Shown here: positions 32,318 to 35,779 of the stretch, in pieces | How positions within the stretch are numbered: the stretch's first letter is position 1 | Layout: the number at the start of each line of letters is the position of its first letter | Assembly: GCA_004552725.1 (NCBI GenBank) | Contig: SFNM01000007.1 | Coordinates: 1-35,779, forward strand | Direction of reading: 5' to 3' | Length of the DNA: 35,779 bases | Source of the DNA: Bacteroidales bacterium | GTDB taxonomy: Bacteria > Bacteroidota > Bacteroidia > Bacteroidales > Muribaculaceae | Translations under genes and position numbers: made by a program | The notes under the pieces: model-generated | The model's database searches: none | Told to the model about the DNA's origin: nothing | Seen by the model: only the letters and a program-made list of their open reading frames with translations

Positions 32318-33181
32318 ATGGCTGATATAACGGAAAATATCGATAGTCTCAACATAATTGAGATGCCACAGGCACCTGCGGCTCAGTGTCTATACCCTCA
32401 ACTCGACACGGCAACCGTGGGCGATTTGCCGGTGGTGGATTTTTCCTTAGCAACCGACACCATAGCAAGCGAGGCGGTGGTAGATCAGTGGAGCAATGGG
32501 ATGGAACCGCAGATGCGCCATTCGAGCGAGGCCAATCGGTCGGGTTTGCTGACTGCAATAGCGCTTTTCGGCATTTTGATGGCCTTTAATTTTAAGCATT
32601 TGCGAAGGATCTGCAGCCATTATATAGAAGAATTGACTCGCCCACGCACTGGGCGCACTAATCTATTTGATGATCATCCGGCGGGCGACACTCGCTTGGC
32701 GATAATGCTTTTAACACAATTTGGTGTGTGCGCCGGCATCCTTCTGAGCGAAGGTATCATTTATAACTATCATATTCCGGAGGCCACAAATTTAAGCATT
32801 GCGGCCGTGGTATTGCTATGTGTCGGTTATCTGCTGCTGCAAGCGGTGGTGTATGCCGTGGTAGGCTATACCTTCGGAGGCAAATCGGTGATGCGTCGGT
32901 GGGTTGCATCGTTCAGTGCCGTGCATGCGCTGATGGGCACAATATCGGTGATACCGATGGCTTTGGCAGTGTTTTATCCCGAAGCAGTCAAAGCCGTTTG
33001 CTATGTGTCGGCAATAATATACTTGATAGGGCGCATTATCTTTATTTTCAGGGGTTTTAAGATTTTTTACGACAATTTGCTTTCGTGTTTCTATTTTATT
33101 TTGTACCTTTGCACCCTTGAAATTATTCCCTTAATTTTAGTGTATCAAACGGCCTTAACAATTATTGCTAAAATATTGTAG
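32318..33181 (+). CDS. DUF4271 family membrane protein
   Basis: 287 residues with a long, polar, possibly disordered N-terminal region (about 1-75). About six membrane segments follow from residue 75 onward, with the conserved WVASFSAVHALMGTISVIP stretch and the C-terminal FKIFYDN then ILYLCTLEIIPLILVY. DUF4271 proteins are restricted to Bacteroidota and usually sit upstream of hemD, as here. The function is unknown. Confidence 0.85.
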   Translation: MADITENIDSLNIIEMPQAPAAQCLYPQLDTATVGDLPVVDFSLATDTIASEAVVDQWSNGMEPQMRHSSEANRSGLLTAIALFGILMAFNFKHLRRICSHYIEELTRPRTGRTNLFDDHPAGDTRLAIMLLTQFGVCAGILLSEGIIYNYHIPEATNLSIAAVVLLCVGYLLLQAVVYAVVGYTFGGKSVMRRWVASFSAVHALMGTISVIPMALAVFYPEAVKAVCYVSAIIYLIGRIIFIFRGFKIFYDNLLSCFYFILYLCTLEIIPLILVYQTALTIIAKIL

Positions 33182-33205
33182 GTCAATAATTTACAAAAGC
33201 AAGAC

Positions 33206-33955
33206 GTGAAAGTGAAGAAAATACTGGTTTCGCAGCCCAAGCCCTCTACCGAAAAATCTCCTTATTTTGATGTAGCCGAAAAATTCGGCGTGGAAATGGT
33301 TTTCCGCCCATTTATCAAAGTCGAAGGACTCTCGGCTAAGGAGTTCCGTGCCGTAAATCCAAAAGTGTCAATTCAGGAGCATACCGCTATTATTTTCACC
33401 GCTCGCACCGCAATCGACCATTTCTTTCGCATTTGCGAAGAGATGCGCATACACATGCCTGACACCCAAAAATACTTCTGCACGTCTGAAACTATAGCCA
33501 ACTACCTCCAAAAATACATCGTTTATCGCAAGCGCAAAGTGTTTTTCGGCAAGACCGCTCGATTAATCGACCTCATTCCGTCGATGGAAAAGCACAAGAA
33601 CGAGAAATATCTTTTTGCAGTGTCGGACGTGAATAATGGTGCTGACGACGCATTGCTCGAGCAACATAAAGTAAATTTCGACCGCGCTGCATTCTATCGC
33701 ACCGTGTCGAACGATTTCACTCCCGACGAGCCGTTTGATTACGATATGTTGGTGTTCTTCTCACCTCAAGGAATTGATGCACTGAAGAAGAACTTCCCCG
33801 AATTCAATCAAGGCGACATCGCTATCGCCACTTTTGGCGCAGCCACCACTAAGGCTGCACAAGAAGCAGGCTTGCGCGTTGACATTGAGGCTCCATCGCC
33901 AGAGGCTCCGTCGATGCCGGCCGCTATCGAGCGCTATCTCGCCGCCCACCAATAA
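33206..33955 (+). CDS. hemD: Uroporphyrinogen-III synthase
   Basis: It closes hydroxymethylbilane to uroporphyrinogen III in haem synthesis. 249 residues. The divergent Bacteroidota form starts KVKKILVSQPKPSTEKSPYF. It has two Rossmann-like lobes with FRPFIKVEGLS, IIFTARTAIDHFF and VFFSPQGIDAL. The start codon is GTG; the family N-terminus supports it. It lies between DUF4271 and rnpA, an arrangement I recall as conserved in the phylum. Confidence 0.92.
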   Translation: MKVKKILVSQPKPSTEKSPYFDVAEKFGVEMVFRPFIKVEGLSAKEFRAVNPKVSIQEHTAIIFTARTAIDHFFRICEEMRIHMPDTQKYFCTSETIANYLQKYIVYRKRKVFFGKTARLIDLIPSMEKHKNEKYLFAVSDVNNGADDALLEQHKVNFDRAAFYRTVSNDFTPDEPFDYDMLVFFSPQGIDALKKNFPEFNQGDIAIATFGAATTKAAQEAGLRVDIEAPSPEAPSMPAAIERYLAAHQ

Positions 33956-33980
33956 TATCCTTATTGGACTTGCTTTCGCT

Positions 33981-34394
33981 ATGCCTTCGCTGCGCCTTTA
34001 TAAAAAAGAGAAATTATGCTCCACAGTGGCTATTGAGCAACTGTTCAGCCGCTCCGGTGCAGTTGAGAGTGCATTAGCATACCCATTGCGAGCCGTGTGG
34101 CGGCACAATGCCAAGCGCCACAGCGATGCGCTGGTGGCATTTGTGATTTCAGTGCCCAAAAAACGATTGCGCCACGCGGTGGATCGCGTGACTATGCGTC
34201 GCCGTATCCGCGAGGCTTATCGCTTGTGTCGACCGGCTTTCCCAATGCCTCAAGGCACACGTATCGACCTTGCTTTTGTGTATGTAGCCAATGCGTTGCT
34301 TCCTTATCAGGCGGTTGAACGCGCTGTAAATCGCATTATGACAGCCGTATCAGAATATGCCGCAAATAATGTTGAAGATGAAAGCGATAAGTAA
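33981..34394 (+). CDS. rnpA: Ribonuclease P protein component
   Basis: The protein subunit of RNase P, which trims tRNA 5' ends. 137 residues. The N-terminus SLRLYKKEKLCS is normal for the family, and the arginine-rich helix RHAVDRVTMRRRIREAYR carries the RNA-binding motif in a variant form; the usual R-N-R reads R-V-T. The ATG at 33981 is chosen because upstream sequence in this frame overlaps hemD. yidD overlaps its end by 17 nt. Confidence 0.93.
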   Translation: MPSLRLYKKEKLCSTVAIEQLFSRSGAVESALAYPLRAVWRHNAKRHSDALVAFVISVPKKRLRHAVDRVTMRRRIREAYRLCRPAFPMPQGTRIDLAFVYVANALLPYQAVERAVNRIMTAVSEYAANNVEDESDK

Positions 34395-34608
34395 ATTCTT
34401 CGGGTGTCTGCTTATTCTTCCTATTCGCTTCTATCAACGATGCATCTCACCGCTGCTGCCTGCGGCTTGTCGCTACACTCCTACTTGCAGCCAATATGCT
34501 GTTGAAGCAATTCAGCGCCATGGACCAATTCGCGGCCTTTGGCTGGCAATTCGTAGGATTTTGCGATGCCACCCCTGGGGTGGAAGCGGTTACGACCCTG
34601 TGCCATGA
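34378..34608 (+). CDS. yidD: Membrane protein insertion efficiency factor YidD
   Basis: 76 residues with the conserved FYQRCISPLLPAACRYTPTC and AVEAIQRHG motifs, and the ending CHPWGGSGYDPVP. A hydrophobic amphipathic N-terminus (FFGCLLILPIRF) associates with the membrane. YidD helps YidC insert proteins. I chose the ATG at 34378 because MKAISKFFG matches the usual start; ATGs at 34357 and 34369 are also possible. It overlaps rnpA, and its stop overlaps the tatD-like start (ATGA). Confidence 0.95.
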   Translation: MKAISKFFGCLLILPIRFYQRCISPLLPAACRYTPTCSQYAVEAIQRHGPIRGLWLAIRRILRCHPWGGSGYDPVP

Positions 34609-35129
34609 TTGACCTCCACAAATATCGCGATATTCATAGCCATCAAGCAAACCTTGCATTGCGAGGCGACACCATTGTAAGCATCTCCCCAAGCGAGGAA
34701 ATGCTCGTCGGCGGCATCTACTCCGTTGGTATCCATCCATGGGACACAATCACCGCTCCTACTGCTGAAATGATTGAACTATTACGCCATAAGGCGTCGG
34801 ATTCGCGCGTAGTAGCAATAGGCGAATGTGGCTTTGATATGCTTCGTGGTGGCTCGGTCGAGGTGCAACAGGCAGTGTTTGATATTCATACTACATTAGC
34901 CGAACAGCTGGATAAACCGCTGATAATCCACGCGGTAAGAGCCGACCACCTCATTTTGGCGTGGTTCAAACGGCTACGTCCATCGGTGCCATGGATTATT
35001 CATGGCTTTCGTGGTAGTCAACGTCGTGCTGAAGCGTTGCTGCGTGCCGGATTATATCTCAGCATAAATATCAATCATCCACTCAACTATCCGACTCCAC
35101 CCGAACGCACATTCTTCGAAACCGACTGA
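34605..35129 (+). CDS. TatD family metal-dependent hydrolase, C-terminally short
   Basis: 174 residues. The metal-binding pattern is present: HSH (IHSH, about 11-14), Glu in IGECGFD, His in LIIHAV, His in IIHGFRG and Asp at the very end in FFETD. TatD proteins are DNases or hydrolases in DNA repair or RNA quality control. The usual Bacteroidota copies run some 40 residues beyond ETD; here a stop follows at once. The ATG at 34605 overlaps the yidD stop. The C-terminal helix may be dispensable or lost. Confidence 0.85.
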   Translation: MIDLHKYRDIHSHQANLALRGDTIVSISPSEEMLVGGIYSVGIHPWDTITAPTAEMIELLRHKASDSRVVAIGECGFDMLRGGSVEVQQAVFDIHTTLAEQLDKPLIIHAVRADHLILAWFKRLRPSVPWIIHGFRGSQRRAEALLRAGLYLSININHPLNYPTPPERTFFETD

Positions 35130-35207
35130 CATATTTTTGCTCTTTTGTGCAATAATTTGATTATTACTGCGTTATTAATAGAAGGTATTATGCACAGACG
35201 TGAACGA

Positions 35208-35779
35208 ATGACAAAAAAAATCGTTTTTGCAACAAACAATGCGCATAAACTCCAAGAGATGCGCCAAATTGCCGGAGATGACTTTCAAATCCTCTCCCTG
35301 GCTGATATTAACTGTCGCGAAGAACTCCCCGAAACCGCCGATACGCTCGAAGGCAACGCCACCATGAAAGCGCAATATGTAAGCACTCACTATGACATTG
35401 ATTGCTTTGCCGACGACACCGGCCTCGAAGTCGAAGCCCTTGGAGGTGCTCCCGGTGTACATAGCGCTCGCTATGCTTCAGATGGTCACGATGATTTGGC
35501 CAACACCGCCTTGTTGCTACGCAACCTCTCCGGTGTGGATAATCGTCGCGCTCAATTTCGCACTGCAATCGCGCTGATTGAAGATGGACAGTTACACCTG
35601 TTCGAGGGTCGAGTCACCGGCTATATCGCCACCGCTCGTAGCGGATCCGCCGGATTTGGCTACGACCCGGTATTTGTGCCCGATGGCTGGGATAAATCCT
35701 TTGCCGCCGCTACAGCCGAAGAAAAGAATGCAGTGAGCCATCGCGCTCGCGCTGCTGCAGTGCACGGTATATATGTCGG
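35208..35779 (+). CDS. rdgB: Non-canonical purine NTP pyrophosphatase RdgB/HAM1 (3' end missing)
   Basis: It hydrolyses dITP and XTP to monophosphates to keep damaged purines out of DNA. The frame is open to the window end, 190 codons of a family of about 195. The N-terminus KKIVFATNNAHKLQEM, the FADDTGLEVEALGGAPGVHSARYA stretch (split by turns), and GFGYDPVFVPDG are family hallmarks. The start at 35208 is preferred over 35190, which adds only MHRRER. The last residues are outside the window. Confidence 0.95.
   Translation, partial: MTKKIVFATNNAHKLQEMRQIAGDDFQILSLADINCREELPETADTLEGNATMKAQYVSTHYDIDCFADDTGLEVEALGGAPGVHSARYASDGHDDLANTALLLRNLSGVDNRRAQFRTAIALIEDGQLHLFEGRVTGYIATARSGSAGFGYDPVFVPDGWDKSFAAATAEEKNAVSHRARAAAVHGIYV

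Noticed and set aside
1..35779. tRNA, rRNA, CRISPR arrays and common riboswitches
   Set aside because: I looked for conserved T-loop patterns, repeat-spacer arrays and known aptamer cores on both strands and saw none, though short or divergent RNAs could be missed by eye.

Overview
The window is a stretch of a Bacteroidota chromosome, most likely order Bacteroidales. A Muribaculaceae-like genome is a guess from gene style and roughly balanced GC; there is no rRNA to confirm it. Support comes from the fused SecDF, the DUF3078 outer-membrane protein, the DUF4271-hemD-rnpA-yidD-tatD block, the CidA/LrgA-LrgB pair, and repeated promoters of the Bacteroidetes type (TTTG, about 20 nt, TAnnTTTG) with almost no Shine-Dalgarno sequences. 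I see no tRNA, rRNA, CRISPR array or complete mobile element. Nearly everything is chromosomal housekeeping.

Left part, about 1-10.5 kb, all minus strand. A long tightly packed unit starts at a near-perfect promoter before an SDR dehydrogenase. It runs SDR, phoH, purC, ubiE/menG, a DUF3078 barrel protein, two small exported proteins of unknown role and mtnN, with start/stop overlaps of 1-4 nt among the distal genes. A stand-alone AlbA_2/Schlafen-type protein and secDF follow, and secDF ends in a strong terminator. The first 32 bases may be the start of another leftward gene.

Middle part, about 10.5-22.4 kb. A MerR/GyrI-like regulator on the plus strand has its own MerR-type operator. It is followed by an orphan OmpR-type response regulator and a nadA-leuS pair. 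Next comes a 550-base AT-rich gap carrying four DnaA-box-like 9-mers, a candidate replication origin. Then come an AraC regulator with a secreted GH13 amylase, and pheT-yebC. Most of these units have recognisable promoters or terminators.

Right part, 22.4-35.8 kb. A gene-poor 640-base gap holds palindromic operators, a promoter and a leader ORF that overlaps an attenuator-like hairpin ahead of lrgA-lrgB. Then come nadB and trkH, separated only by one stop codon. Opposed to them is a minus-strand unit rfbA-rfbC-(unknown winged-helix gene)-rfbB-HAD phosphatase-ribF. In this unit the expected rfbD is absent and a chimeric-looking repeat protein lies between rfbC and rfbB. The window closes with plus-strand DUF4271-hemD-rnpA-yidD-tatD and a nearly complete rdgB.

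Functionally the window covers protein export (secDF, yidD), NAD synthesis (nadA and nadB, unlinked), purine and menaquinone synthesis, FAD synthesis, haem synthesis, dTDP-sugar synthesis, tRNA charging and tRNA processing (leuS, pheT, rnpA), with a few regulators. The least explained pieces are the lrgAB leader, the repeat protein in the rfb unit, and the DnaA-box-like cluster.
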